Origin: CAZDXJ01 sp050303615
GTDB taxonomy: Bacteria; Pseudomonadota; Gammaproteobacteria; Methylococcales; Methylomonadaceae
Assembly (NCBI GenBank): GCA_050303615.1
Contig: JBNLCC010000095.1
Location: forward strand, 56,306 to 120,305
DNA: 64,000 nucleotides
Reading direction: 5' to 3'
Position numbers and translations under genes: made by a program. Below are positions 33,585 through 42,541 of the stretch, in pieces. Numbering within the stretch: position 1 is the stretch's first letter; every line of letters starts with the position of its first letter. The notes under the pieces were generated by a model. The model did not search any database and was not told the origin of the DNA. It saw only the letters and a program-made list of their open reading frames with translations.

Positions 33585-34727
33585 ATGATGAATTATCGAT
33601 ATAAACTGCTTGCTTTATTAATTAGCTGTTCCAGTCAGGTATTCGCTTTTGATTATGGCGATCCGACAGCCGATGAACAAGCGCACCTCGAAGTATTGAA
33701 CCGTGCTCGTTTAGCTCCGACAGAAGAAGCGTTCAGACTGGGTATCGATTTACTCGAAGGTGTCGTTCCCGGAGAGATAAGTTACCAACCGGTTCAGCCG
33801 CTCAGCTTTAATGCATCACTGACGGAAGTTGCCAGATCTCATAGCATTGACATGCTGCTTCGGCAGTTTTTCGGGCATTTCAATCCCGATGGACAAAATC
33901 CTTTCGACCGAATTACCGAGGAAGGTTATATTTACAGCTCGGCCGGAGAAAATATTGCCATCATTGGCAGCACAGAGCCGATTGATAGTGTTGCGGCCAG
34001 TCTGGAGCTGCACGATAACTTATTTATTGATAAGAGTTTTCCCGGCAGAGGGCACCGTATTAATATACTTGCCCCCGACTATCGGGAAATCGGCGTAGGG
34101 TTGGCGTATGGGGATTGGTTCCAGGATGAAACGGTTTATAATTCCGCAGTGGTAACGACAAATTTCGGGCTACGCTTTGATAGTACACCCATCCTGCTAG
34201 GTGTGGTTTACGATGACGGAGACAATGATTTATTTTATGACGCCGGCGAAGGGGTGGAAAATATCAGCATCGAAATTTTACAAACGGGCGACAGTACTGC
34301 CACGGCGTCGGCAGGCGGTTACGGAATCGAATTATCAAATGGAAATTTTCTCGTCACCTTTACTCATCCGGATCTTGGTTCTATTGTCAAAACAGTGCAA
34401 ATTGGTGATCAGAACGAGAAGGTTGACGCATTAATGTCTGAATTTTCAGAGCCCAATACCCCGTCGCAATGTGCTACATTGTCAGGTGATCAACTATTGG
34501 TCCCTTGTGTGACGATCGACAGCAGTACATTTATAGCCGATTTAAGTATCTCTGCTACGACACCCGAAACATTGCTGCTTAATCAACTGCAGCCGGTTGA
34601 TATGACTGTGACCGCGGAATGTGCCACCTATCGTGAGGCCACCGAAACGGTTCATTTTCCCTGCATCAATGCCGAAAATGATACATTTCCGGCTGATTAT
34701 TCCGTGACAGGGTCAGTTGTCCAATAA
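33585..34727 (+). CDS. secreted CAP-domain (SCP/PR1-like) protein
   Basis: 380 residues: signal peptide (about 1-21), then a CAP domain (about 25-200) with HLEVLNRARLAPTEEA, ARSHSIDMLLRQFFGHFNPDG, the SAGENIAI motif and GHRINILAPDYREIGVG. A short SdrD/Cna-B-like module follows (about 205-270; YDDGDNDLFYDAGEGV looks calcium-binding), then a C-terminal tail with four cysteines. CAP proteins are extracellular with mixed functions, some binding lipids. It stands about 100 bases after the broken GDSL gene on the same strand. A second ATG follows at once. Confidence 0.87.
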   Translation: MMNYRYKLLALLISCSSQVFAFDYGDPTADEQAHLEVLNRARLAPTEEAFRLGIDLLEGVVPGEISYQPVQPLSFNASLTEVARSHSIDMLLRQFFGHFNPDGQNPFDRITEEGYIYSSAGENIAIIGSTEPIDSVAASLELHDNLFIDKSFPGRGHRINILAPDYREIGVGLAYGDWFQDETVYNSAVVTTNFGLRFDSTPILLGVVYDDGDNDLFYDAGEGVENISIEILQTGDSTATASAGGYGIELSNGNFLVTFTHPDLGSIVKTVQIGDQNEKVDALMSEFSEPNTPSQCATLSGDQLLVPCVTIDSSTFIADLSISATTPETLLLNQLQPVDMTVTAECATYREATETVHFPCINAENDTFPADYSVTGSVVQ

Positions 34728-34819
34728 CTATGCAATTTGATAGCGGTGAAATGAGCTTGCTCAGTAGTGTGAGTGGGTGATTCCGGCTATTGATGGCAGG
34801 ATAACGCTTAAAGTCCCTG

Positions 34820-35620
34820 CTACCGATCTTCATCCTCGAAACTCTCGATAGAGTCAAGGGGGCTTTGCAGAGCTTCGTGCCGTTGTTGACGAACGAACAG
34901 CCGGGAAAACAGCAGGCCAAGTTCAAACAGCATCCATATCGGCAGAGCTAACAACGTCTGGGAAATGACATCAGGCGGTGTTAAAAACATGCCGATGACA
35001 AATGCGGCTACAATGACATAAGGTCGTTTTTCGGCGAGGCTTTGGGGTGTTGTGATCCCGGTCCAGACAATGATGATGGTAAAAATAGGGACTTCAAAGG
35101 ACATGCCGAACGCAAAAAACAAGGTTAAGATGAAGTCCAGATATTTTGATATATCAGTCATCACCGCCACACCTTGCGGCGCAGTGGTAGTCAGGAAAGC
35201 GAAAACCAAAGGAAACACGACAAAATAGGCAAATGCCGCGCCGGCATAAAACAACAACGTGCTGGCAATCAACAGCGGAAAGATCAGGCGCCGCTCATGC
35301 CGATACAGCCCCGGGGCTACAAATGCCCAAAACTGGTATAAAATCATTGGCACGGAGGTAAAGATGGCGGTGACAAGCGCGAGTTTGAACGGCGTTAGGA
35401 AAGGGGATGCCACATCAATGGCGATCATTGAGCTGTTTTCCGGCAAATGCTGCAATAAAGGCCCGGCAAGATAGCTGTATATTTCGTTGGCGAACGGTGC
35501 CAGGCCGAGAAAAACAACTAATATGGTTATTACGACACGCAACAGGCGGTTGCGCAGTTCGACCAAATGAGAAATGAATGGCTGCTCTGCATCTTCCGGA
35601 GCATGATACTTTGAACTCAT
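34820..35620 (-). CDS. tatC: Sec-independent translocase TatC
   Basis: 266 residues, six membrane segments, with the N-terminal HLVELRNRLLRV motif and the PEDV-region equivalent SFEVPIF. TatC is the receptor for twin-arginine signal peptides in the inner membrane. Its start overlaps the tatB stop by four bases (ATGA). It ends the hisE-tatABC run and is convergent with the CAP-domain gene. Confidence 0.97.
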   Translation of the reverse strand: MSSKYHAPEDAEQPFISHLVELRNRLLRVVITILVVFLGLAPFANEIYSYLAGPLLQHLPENSSMIAIDVASPFLTPFKLALVTAIFTSVPMILYQFWAFVAPGLYRHERRLIFPLLIASTLLFYAGAAFAYFVVFPLVFAFLTTTAPQGVAVMTDISKYLDFILTLFFAFGMSFEVPIFTIIIVWTGITTPQSLAEKRPYVIVAAFVIGMFLTPPDVISQTLLALPIWMLFELGLLFSRLFVRQQRHEALQSPLDSIESFEDEDR

Positions 35621-35928
35621 TTGTTATCCGATTTGTGTTTTATCTTTGCTTTTTCCTTTCGTTGCTGCCGCGGTAAATTGACTGCCTGGTTGGTGTCATC
35701 AACCAGTTGTCTGATTTCTTCTACATCAACTTGTTCCTGCAAAGTCTGACGCAGTTCTTCAGCGCGTAGTTCTTCACTGATTTCCTGTTTGACAGACGCC
35801 ACCATGTTTCGGGTTTTACCTATCCAGAATCCTGTTAATCTGGCAATTTTCGGTAAGCGCTCCGGACCGATCACAATAAGACTGATGACTCCGATCAGGC
35901 ATAGTTCCCAGAAACCCACATCAAACAT
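35617..35928 (-). CDS. tatB: Sec-independent translocase TatB
   Basis: 103 residues: one N-terminal membrane segment (MFDVGFWELCLIGVISLIVIG) ended by the conserved GPERLP motif with its Glu, then an amphipathic helix and a charged tail. Works with TatC in signal-peptide recognition. Nine bases separate it from tatA and it overlaps tatC by four bases. Confidence 0.96.
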   Translation of the reverse strand: MFDVGFWELCLIGVISLIVIGPERLPKIARLTGFWIGKTRNMVASVKQEISEELRAEELRQTLQEQVDVEEIRQLVDDTNQAVNLPRQQRKEKAKIKHKSDNK

Positions 35929-35937
35929 AAGCGGAAT

Positions 35938-36153
35938 TTACACCTCGTCCTTTTGTTTGGAATTCACTTCACCCTCAATGGTTTTTCCCTGTTGTTCAAT
36001 GATTTTTTCATCCTCCTCGCCCTCTTTTACGGCCGTGCGGAAACTTTTGATTGCACTACCAAGATCTGAGCCCAGTCCCCGCAAACGCTTAGTCCCGAAC
36101 AGCAAAATGACGATAACTAAAACGATTAATAACTGCCAAATACTAATACCCAT
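35938..36153 (-). CDS. tatA: Sec-independent translocase TatA
   Basis: 71 residues: a single N-terminal membrane helix (MGISIWQLLIVLVIVILLFG), the TKRLRGLGSDLGSAIKSFR amphipathic helix, and an acidic tail. It oligomerises to form the translocation path for folded proteins. First of the tatABC set; about 207 bases separate it from hisE upstream, so it may have its own promoter as well. Confidence 0.96.
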   Translation of the reverse strand: MGISIWQLLIVLVIVILLFGTKRLRGLGSDLGSAIKSFRTAVKEGEEDEKIIEQQGKTIEGEVNSKQKDEV

Positions 36154-36360
36154 AATAAATCCTGCTTCGATACCGAATAGTTGATAATACTAAGGTTTGT
36201 AGATACTGTACAAATGGAATTTATTGTAAAGGAATAACAACATGCCCTGCTTGTTTTTTCTTTAAATAATCTCGAATTCAATTTGCCAAGAGAAGAAAGA
36301 TACGGACCGTTGTACACGCTGCCGTGCTTTTTGGTTTCGTTGCTACAAACCGGATCCAGG

Positions 36361-36678
36361 CTATTGCTTGCGCGCAGCTTTTTCTTCCAAGCCGGAAAGT
36401 CCGAAACGGCGTTGTAATTCCTGCAAGACATGCTCCGGCCCCAAACCTTGGTCAGCCAGCATCACCATACTGTGAAACCACAAATCGGCTGTTTCGTATA
36501 TGATTTGCTGCTTATCACCGCCTTTTGCGGCAATGACCGTTTCCGTTGCCTCTTCACCGATTTTTTTCAATATCGTGTCCAGTCCTTTTGCATAAAGGCC
36601 GGCCACGTAAGAGCTGTCGGGCGATTGTTGCTTGCGCTGCTCTAGGACTCGCGCCAACTGTTGTAATATGTCACACAT
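36361..36678 (-). CDS. hisE: phosphoribosyl-ATP diphosphatase
   Basis: 105 residues from the ATG at 36678. Second step of histidine synthesis, hydrolysing PR-ATP. The family motif KKIGEEATETVIAAKGGD supplies the metal-binding glutamates, and the ETADLWFHSMVML helix follows. Separate from hisI here, whereas E. coli has a HisIE fusion. It follows hisI by two bases. The window's his genes end here before tatABC. Confidence 0.95.
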   Translation of the reverse strand: MCDILQQLARVLEQRKQQSPDSSYVAGLYAKGLDTILKKIGEEATETVIAAKGGDKQQIIYETADLWFHSMVMLADQGLGPEHVLQELQRRFGLSGLEEKAARKQ

Positions 36679-36680
36679 GA

Positions 36681-37070
36681 TTATTTCGTATATATCGTAT
36701 CCGGATCTTTTAGCACGGGTTCGGTAATCTGCCACTGCCCATCGATTAATTGGCGATAGAAACAGCTTTCCCTGCCCGTATGACAGGCGATACCGCCCTG
36801 CTGTTCAATATTCAGCAAAATAACGTCTTCATCGCAGTCAATAAACACACCTAAAACCTTCTGCCGATTGCCGGATTCTTCACCTTTGCGCCATATTTTT
36901 TGTCTTGATCGAGACCAGTAGACGGCATAACCCTCCTTCACGGTTAACGCGAGAGATTCACGGTTCATCCAGGCAAACATCAAAATTTTTCCGTCACTTT
37001 GCTGCTGGGCAATGGCAGGGACCAGTCCGTCTTTTGTCCAGCGGATTTCATCGAGCCATGCTTCACTCAT
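36681..37070 (-). CDS. hisI: phosphoribosyl-AMP cyclohydrolase
   Basis: 129 residues, the third step of histidine synthesis. Visible are GKILMFAWMNRESLALT, YWSRSRQKIWRKGEESGN, and the metal site DCDEDVILLNIEQQGGIACHTGRESCF, with aspartates and cysteines for zinc/magnesium. It overlaps hisF by four bases (ATGA). Confidence 0.96.
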   Translation of the reverse strand: MSEAWLDEIRWTKDGLVPAIAQQQSDGKILMFAWMNRESLALTVKEGYAVYWSRSRQKIWRKGEESGNRQKVLGVFIDCDEDVILLNIEQQGGIACHTGRESCFYRQLIDGQWQITEPVLKDPDTIYTK

Positions 37071-37843
37071 GTGAAGCGTACCTCGATTCCGCGTTCAGCC
37101 AAGTGCTGCTTTGCCTGTTGAATGCTGTATTCGGCAAAATGAAAAATACTGGCGGCCAGTACCGCATCCGCTTTGCCGACAATTATCCCATCGGCCAAAT
37201 GATCCAGATTGCCCACACCGCCGGATGCGATAACCGGTACGGAAACCGCCTCGCTGATAGCCCGGGTTAAGGCTAAATCGAATCCTTCGCGGGTTCCGTC
37301 CCTGTCCATGCTGGTCAACAGAATTTCACCGGCGCCATATTCGACCATCTTAATCGCCCATGCGACCGCATCCAAGCCGGTCGGTTTGCGCCCGCCGTGC
37401 GTGAAAATTTCCCAACGGTCCGCCTCATCCGGCCGACTCGCCTTCTTAGCATCGATCGCAACGACAATGCATTGTGAGCCAAAACGTAAAGCCGCTTCTC
37501 TGACAAATTCAGGATTGGCGACTGCGGCACTGTTGATTCCGACTTTGTCGGCACCGGCGTTGAGCATGCGCCGGATGTCTTCCAGCGTTCTTATGCCGCC
37601 GCCGACGGTTAACGGAATAAACACTTCACTGGCTACCTGCTCCACGACATGAGCCATCGTGTCCCGGTCATCATGTGTTGCGGTGATATCTAAGAAAGTG
37701 ATTTCATCGGCCCCTTCCCTATCATAGCGCCTTGCTACTTCCACCGGGTCACCGGCATCACGAATATCGACGAATTTTACACCTTTGACTACTCGGCCGT
37801 TATCGACGTCGAGACAAGGAATGATACGTTTGGCTAAACTCAT
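37067..37843 (-). CDS. hisF: imidazole glycerol phosphate synthase, cyclase subunit
   Basis: 258 residues, TIM barrel. Catalytic aspartates are Asp11 in CLDVDNGRVVKG and about residue 130 in VVAIDAKKA; phosphate-binding loops are VGGGIRTLED and ASGGVGNLDH. It pairs with HisH to make imidazole glycerol phosphate and AICAR. It overlaps hisA and hisI by four bases each. Confidence 0.97.
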   Translation of the reverse strand: MSLAKRIIPCLDVDNGRVVKGVKFVDIRDAGDPVEVARRYDREGADEITFLDITATHDDRDTMAHVVEQVASEVFIPLTVGGGIRTLEDIRRMLNAGADKVGINSAAVANPEFVREAALRFGSQCIVVAIDAKKASRPDEADRWEIFTHGGRKPTGLDAVAWAIKMVEYGAGEILLTSMDRDGTREGFDLALTRAISEAVSVPVIASGGVGNLDHLADGIIVGKADAVLAASIFHFAEYSIQQAKQHLAERGIEVRFT

Positions 37844-38583
37844 ATTGCTGCTTTAAATTGTTCCGCCAGTTTTGCACCTTCGGCAAAATCCAGGGTGCCT
37901 TCGTAAATTGCGCGTCCGGTGATTGCTCCTATCACACCGTCATCAACGGTTTTTCCCAGCGCTTTGATGTCCTCCAAATTGGTGATGCCGCCGGAAGCGA
38001 TAACCGGAATACGAATAGACCGCGCCAGTTTGGAGGTAGCTTCAACGTTAACACCGCTCATCATGCCGTCACGTGAAATATCGGTGTAGATGATCGCCTC
38101 AACACCGTCGGCTTCAAACTGCTGGGCGAGGTCGATGACATCATGATGTGACAGTTTAGACCAGCCGTCAATGGCAACCTTACCGTCTCTGGCGTCCAGA
38201 CCGATAATGATATGGTTGGGAAATTCCACCGCGATATCGCTGACAAAATGCGGCTCACTGACTGCTTTGGTGCCGATAATGACGTAGCTGACACCGGCAT
38301 TCAAATAAGCTTGAATGGTATCTTCATCGCGAATACCGCCGCCGATTTGTACCGGAATATCGGGATAGGTTTTGACAATTTCATCGATTACCCGGGCATT
38401 CTTGGGTTTTCCGGCGAAAGCGCCGTCCAGATCCACCAAATGCAATCGTTTGGCCCCTGCCTTAATCCAACGTCCGGCAACCGCAACCGGGTCATCGGAA
38501 AAAACCGTATCTTCGTCCATGCGGCCCTGGCGTAATCGGACGCATTTCCCTTCTTTTAAATCAATAGCGGGTATCAGCAACAT
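37840..38583 (-). CDS. hisA: ProFAR isomerase
   Basis: 247 residues, TIM barrel. MLLIPAIDLKEGKCVRLRQG is the signature start with catalytic Asp8, IIYTDISRDGMMSG holds the second catalytic Asp, and IGGGIRDEDT and ASGGITNLED bind the phosphates. Fourth step of histidine synthesis. Stop overlaps the hisF start (ATGA). Confidence 0.97.
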   Translation of the reverse strand: MLLIPAIDLKEGKCVRLRQGRMDEDTVFSDDPVAVAGRWIKAGAKRLHLVDLDGAFAGKPKNARVIDEIVKTYPDIPVQIGGGIRDEDTIQAYLNAGVSYVIIGTKAVSEPHFVSDIAVEFPNHIIIGLDARDGKVAIDGWSKLSHHDVIDLAQQFEADGVEAIIYTDISRDGMMSGVNVEATSKLARSIRIPVIASGGITNLEDIKALGKTVDDGVIGAITGRAIYEGTLDFAEGAKLAEQFKAAI

Positions 38584-38642
38584 GTTTATGGCTCCAATGT
38601 TTGTAATTATCTAGCGTATTGAAGAATGTATTAGCCTCTGCA

Positions 38643-39287
38643 TTACACACAGCCATCCCAGCTTATAAAGTTTTTCAAAAGCTGCAAACCGACTGTATGG
38701 CTTTTTTCCGGGTGAAATTGAACGGCAAAAATGTTGTCTTTACTCAAAGCGCAGGAAAAGGGTTCGGGGTATTCGCTGACTGCGGCAGTAACGGCGGGAT
38801 CGTCAGGGCATGCATAGTAACTGTGTACAAAATAAAAACGGCTGTCCTGGGCAATGTTACGCCACAGCGGGTGGTCATATTGTTGATGTACCTGGTTCCA
38901 GCCCATGTGGGGAATTTTTAGCACTTGGCCTTGGCGGTCTTTAAGGTTTGCAGGGAAATGCCGTACATGTCCGGAAATGATGTCAAGGCAAGAGGTTGTG
39001 TTATTTTCTTCGCTGTCGCTGAGTAAGGCCTGCATACCCAGGCAGATACCCAATAAGGGCCTGGATTGAGCCACTTCGACAATGACATCGGACAGGCCGG
39101 TGTTATGCAATGCCTGCATACAATCGCGTATTGCGCCTACTCCGGGAAAAACGACCCTTTCCGCCTGTAATATTTGCTCAGCATGGGCGGTGATTAAAAC
39201 AGTGTTGTTGGGGGCGGCAAATTGCAAAGCTTTTGAAATTGAATGCAGATTGCCCATTCCATAATCGATTACGGCAACAGAAGACAT
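38643..39287 (-). CDS. hisH: imidazole glycerol phosphate synthase, glutamine amidotransferase subunit
   Basis: 214 residues, class I glutaminase. Nucleophile Cys82 is in LLGICLGMQ, the His/Glu pair in FAVQFHPEKS near residue 190, and the N-terminus VAVIDYGMGNLHSI is typical. It passes ammonia to HisF. 59 bases separate it from hisA; 333 bases separate it from hisB upstream. Confidence 0.97.
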   Translation of the reverse strand: MSSVAVIDYGMGNLHSISKALQFAAPNNTVLITAHAEQILQAERVVFPGVGAIRDCMQALHNTGLSDVIVEVAQSRPLLGICLGMQALLSDSEENNTTSCLDIISGHVRHFPANLKDRQGQVLKIPHMGWNQVHQQYDHPLWRNIAQDSRFYFVHSYYACPDDPAVTAAVSEYPEPFSCALSKDNIFAVQFHPEKSHTVGLQLLKNFISWDGCV

Positions 39288-39620
39288 GTAAAAAATGTAT
39301 TAGATTAGTGATTTTTTCAACAAATTATGAGTTGGCAAAAGCGAATGGCTTGAGAAGAGAATCGGCGATATATAATTAAGCATCTGCTGATCGAAATGTA
39401 GTTTTTCGTGTCTTTTCACTCCGGCTTTCTGCGGCATGGGATAAAGTTGAGGAGTATGACTTCTAATAGGCCAGGAGTATAACATGCCGGACTTTAATAA
39501 TATACTTATCGATCATCGGCAACAAGGGATAGGGGATATCATTATTTGTTGTTGATGTAGGGAGACGCTATGGGCATCTTGTCTATCAGGAAATAGAAAC
39601 CGAGCAATGTCAAAGTAAAA
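39288..39620. other. intergenic gap hisB/hisH with two tiny plus-strand frames
   Basis: The his genes are interrupted here by 333 bases. The only notable items are on the plus strand: two tiny frames, each preceded by AGGAG. The first begins at 39456 (8 codons, MTSNRPGV) and the second at 39484-39555 (23 codons, MPDFNNILIDHRQQ...). Neither has a known match and both may be chance. No terminator or attenuator hairpin is evident on the minus strand. Confidence 0.3.
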
Positions 39621-40214
39621 TTACAAACTCCCTTTGGTAGACGGCACGAGGTCCGTCATCCTAAGGTCTGTTGCAATAGCCATGCGAATTGCGCGGCCCA
39701 ACGCCTTAAAAATTGTTTCTGCGATATGATGGGCATTTGTGCCTTTTAAGTTATCGACATGCAAAGTCACTCCGGCATGATTGACAAAGCCCTGGAAAAA
39801 TTCGCGCAATAAATCCACATCGAAATTACCGATCACGGCCCTGGGATATTCAACGTTGTAATATAAACCTGGCCGCCCGGAAAAATCAATGACGACCCGG
39901 GAGAGTGCTTCATCCAACGGAATGTAAGCTGCGCCATAACGCGATATGCCTTTTTTGTTGGTCAAGGCCTTTGCAAAAGCTTGTCCCAGCGTAATGCCAA
40001 TATCCTCGACCGTATGGTGCGCATCAATCTGCAGGTCGCCATCGGCTCGAATGTTAAGATCAATGACTCCGTGTCTTGCTACTTGGTTCAGCATGTGGTC
40101 AAGAAACGGCAAGCCGGTTTCGAATGCTGACAAACCGGTTCCATCCAGATTAATTTTGACGGTTATCTGCGTTTCAAGTGTGTTTCGCTCGATTTCTGCG
40201 GTACGTTGTTCCAT
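39621..40214 (-). CDS. hisB: imidazoleglycerol-phosphate dehydratase
   Basis: 197 residues, monofunctional HisB as in most proteobacteria outside the enterics. Two manganese-binding repeats are visible, DAHHTVEDIGITLGQA (about 61-76) and TNAHHIAETIFKALGRA, along with GLPFLDHMLNQVARHG near the N-terminus. Sixth step of histidine synthesis. It heads the his cluster of this window on the minus strand. Confidence 0.96.
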   Translation of the reverse strand: MEQRTAEIERNTLETQITVKINLDGTGLSAFETGLPFLDHMLNQVARHGVIDLNIRADGDLQIDAHHTVEDIGITLGQAFAKALTNKKGISRYGAAYIPLDEALSRVVIDFSGRPGLYYNVEYPRAVIGNFDVDLLREFFQGFVNHAGVTLHVDNLKGTNAHHIAETIFKALGRAIRMAIATDLRMTDLVPSTKGSL

Positions 40215-40426
40215 ACGGACTGGTATGATAGATAAATTCGTTTAAACAATTATTGTACTATGCCACGTTTAAAATAAGTAGTGTTAGTCTGTTGTAACCG
40301 ATATTTGTCGGACAAGCTAAATTTTTTGCTAATTTTGGGAAAGCGGTCACAAAATGAAAAAATTCAATGGCTGCGCGGCTTGATGTCCATGTATATCATT
40401 TATAATGAGTTTGTTGGCGGGGGCAG

Positions 40427-40454
40427 TTGACTTGTAATCTAAGGCTTACATAAA
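40427..40454 (+). promoter_or_regulatory. candidate promoter of small RNA in hisB/typA gap
   Basis: TTGACT (40427-40432) and CATAAA (40449-40454) spaced by 16 bases on the plus strand; transcription would begin near 40461. The -35 box is strong and the -10 box moderate. Confidence 0.4.
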
Positions 40455-40460
40455 AATCCG

Positions 40461-40640
40461 CATTTACCGGCTTTTTTATTTTCTTTTTTTTGCGAAAATA
40501 TAACCGTCGCCAAAAAACAGAAAAGGGACTTTTAGGAATTTTCAACCGGGATGTTGCCATGGACGGGTTCTCAAAGCCAACCAAGCAAGGCGATCTTTAA
40601 GCCTTTGCGCATTGGATGCGCAAAGGCTTTATTTTTTACG
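40461..40640 (+). ncRNA. candidate GGA-rich small RNA (CsrA/RsmA-binding type?)
   Basis: The 472-base gap between hisB and typA holds no protein gene, yet has a plausible plus-strand promoter and a very strong plus-strand terminator. The predicted RNA is about 110-180 bases. It contains five GGA triplets at 40526, 40535, 40549, 40561 and 40614. The first is the exact loop of AAAAG-GGA-CTTTT (40521-40533), and the last lies at the tip of the terminator hairpin. GGA in hairpin loops is the recognition pattern of CsrA/RsmA, and RNAs that sequester that protein look like this. The 5' end is uncertain. It could instead be a different regulatory RNA. Confidence 0.45.
40599..40640 (+). terminator. 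strong intrinsic terminator in hisB/typA gap
   Basis: AAGCCTTTGCGCAT (40599-40612) is an exact inverted repeat of ATGCGCAAAGGCTT (40616-40629) with a three-base loop, followed by TATTTTTT. No T run exists on the minus strand, so it ends plus-strand transcription. Confidence 0.9.
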
Positions 40641-40686
40641 ATGCTATTCTCTTACTATACGCCCCCTCCTTGAGGGTAATCAAGAT

Positions 40687-42504
40687 CTACGCGGCATTCC
40701 TGGATGCCCTTTTTCTATCTTGTTCCTGTAATAATTTTTTCCTCAGGCGAATCGAATCGGGAGTCACTTCAACCAGTTCGTCGTCATCAATAAACTCCAA
40801 TGCCTGCTCCAGCGTCATTTTCTGGATCGGCGTCAAAATCAGGTTTTCATCACTACCGGCAGCGCGAATGTTGGTCAATTGTTTCGCCTTGGTAGGGTTG
40901 ACCACTAAATCGTTATTTCTGCTATGGATGCCGACCAACATTCCTTCGTACACTTCATCGCCGTGCACCAGGAATAATTTGCCGCGTTCCTGCAAGTTAA
41001 ACAAGGCAAATGCCAATGCTTTACCTTGCACATTGGAAATCAACACGCCGTTTTTGCGTGTTCCAAGGAATCCCGGTTTCATTGGCCCGTAATGGTCAAA
41101 AACGTGATATAGCAGACCGGAACCGGAGGTAGCGGTTAAAAATTCAGTCTGGAAACCGATCAGGCCACGGGAGGGTACCCGATATTCCAAACGAATCCTA
41201 CCCTTGCCGTCGGGCATCATATCCAACAGATCGCCCTTGCGTTCGCCCATTTTTTCCATTACCGTCCCTTGATGTTGCTCCTCAACCTCAATGGTCACCA
41301 GCTCATAGGGTTCCTGTTTTTGTCCGTCTATTTCCCTGATGATGACTTCCGGTCTGGAAACGCCCAGTTCGTAACCTTCGCGGCGCATATTTTCAATCAG
41401 GATCGATAAATGTAATTCACCTCTGCCCGATACTTTAAATTTGTCAGGATCAGGCGTGTCTTCGACGCGCAACGCTACATTGTGCTGTAATTCGCGTTCG
41501 AGGCGTTCCCTGATCTGTCTTGAAGTAAGATATTTCCCCTCGCGGCCCGCAAAGGGGGACGTGTTGACTTGAAAAGTCATACTGACTGTCGGTTCATCAA
41601 CGGTAAGCGGCGGTAAACTTTCCGGGGCTTCCGGATGACACAGAGTGTCGGAAATTTCTAGTTTTTCTATTCCGGTAAAAGCGATAATATCCCCCGCCCT
41701 GGCTTCCGCCACCTCGACTTTGTCCAGTCCGTGAAAACCAAAAATCTGCAACATTCTGGCATTGCGCCGGGTACCGTCTCGGTTAATGACGGTTAACGGT
41801 GAGTTCGTTTTAATCGTGCCACGCTGAATACGTCCGATGCCGATCACACCGACATAGGAATTGTAATCAAGACTGGTTACCTGCATTTGAAAAGGCCCCG
41901 CAACATTGACGCGCGGGGGGCTGACTTTTTCGACAATGGTTTCGAATAGCGGTGTCATATCCTCGGCTTGTTTGTCTTCCTCGAAACCGGCATAGCCGTT
42001 CAGTGCAGAGGCATATATAACCGGAAAATCCAACTGCTCATCGGTAGCCCCCAGTCGATCGAACAAATCGAATGTCTGGTCGAGAACCCAATCAGCACGG
42101 GCACCGGGACGGTCAATTTTATTAATAACGACAATTGGCTTCAAACCCAATGCAAATGCTTTTTGGGTGACGAAGCGTGTCTGCGGCATCGGTCCGTCTA
42201 CCGCGTCAACCAGCAATAGAACTGAATCCACCATAGAAAGTACGCGTTCAACTTCACCTCCGAAATCTGCGTGTCCGGGGGTGTCGACAATGTTGATATG
42301 ATAGCCGTTCCAGTCAATTGCTGTGTTTTTTGCAAGGATGGTAATGCCTCTTTCCTTTTCCAGGTCATTGGAATCCATGACCCGTTCCGACACTTTTTCG
42401 TGGTCGGCAAAGGTTCCGGATTGCTGCAATAATTTATCTACCAATGTGGTTTTGCCGTGATCTACGTGAGCAATGATGGCAATGTTTCTAATGTTTTCTA
42501 TCAC
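40687..42504 (-). CDS. typA: ribosome-associated GTPase TypA/BipA
   Basis: 605 residues, translation-factor GTPase. It begins with a GTG at 42504 (VIENIRNIAIIAHVDHGKTTL; E. coli starts MIEKLRNIAIIAHVDHGKTTL). G1 is AHVDHGKT, G3 DTPGHADFGGEVERV and G4 NKIDR. The EF-G-like domains and the TypA-specific C-terminal domain follow, with KPGFLGTRKNGVLISN. It helps ribosome assembly and stress adaptation, notably in the cold. Followed by the convergent small-RNA candidate. Confidence 0.97.
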   Translation of the reverse strand: MIENIRNIAIIAHVDHGKTTLVDKLLQQSGTFADHEKVSERVMDSNDLEKERGITILAKNTAIDWNGYHINIVDTPGHADFGGEVERVLSMVDSVLLLVDAVDGPMPQTRFVTQKAFALGLKPIVVINKIDRPGARADWVLDQTFDLFDRLGATDEQLDFPVIYASALNGYAGFEEDKQAEDMTPLFETIVEKVSPPRVNVAGPFQMQVTSLDYNSYVGVIGIGRIQRGTIKTNSPLTVINRDGTRRNARMLQIFGFHGLDKVEVAEARAGDIIAFTGIEKLEISDTLCHPEAPESLPPLTVDEPTVSMTFQVNTSPFAGREGKYLTSRQIRERLERELQHNVALRVEDTPDPDKFKVSGRGELHLSILIENMRREGYELGVSRPEVIIREIDGQKQEPYELVTIEVEEQHQGTVMEKMGERKGDLLDMMPDGKGRIRLEYRVPSRGLIGFQTEFLTATSGSGLLYHVFDHYGPMKPGFLGTRKNGVLISNVQGKALAFALFNLQERGKLFLVHGDEVYEGMLVGIHSRNNDLVVNPTKAKQLTNIRAAGSDENLILTPIQKMTLEQALEFIDDDELVEVTPDSIRLRKKLLQEQDRKRASRNAA

Positions 42505-42541
42505 AAAATTGACTCTGATAAGCTGAAAAAAATTTAATTAT

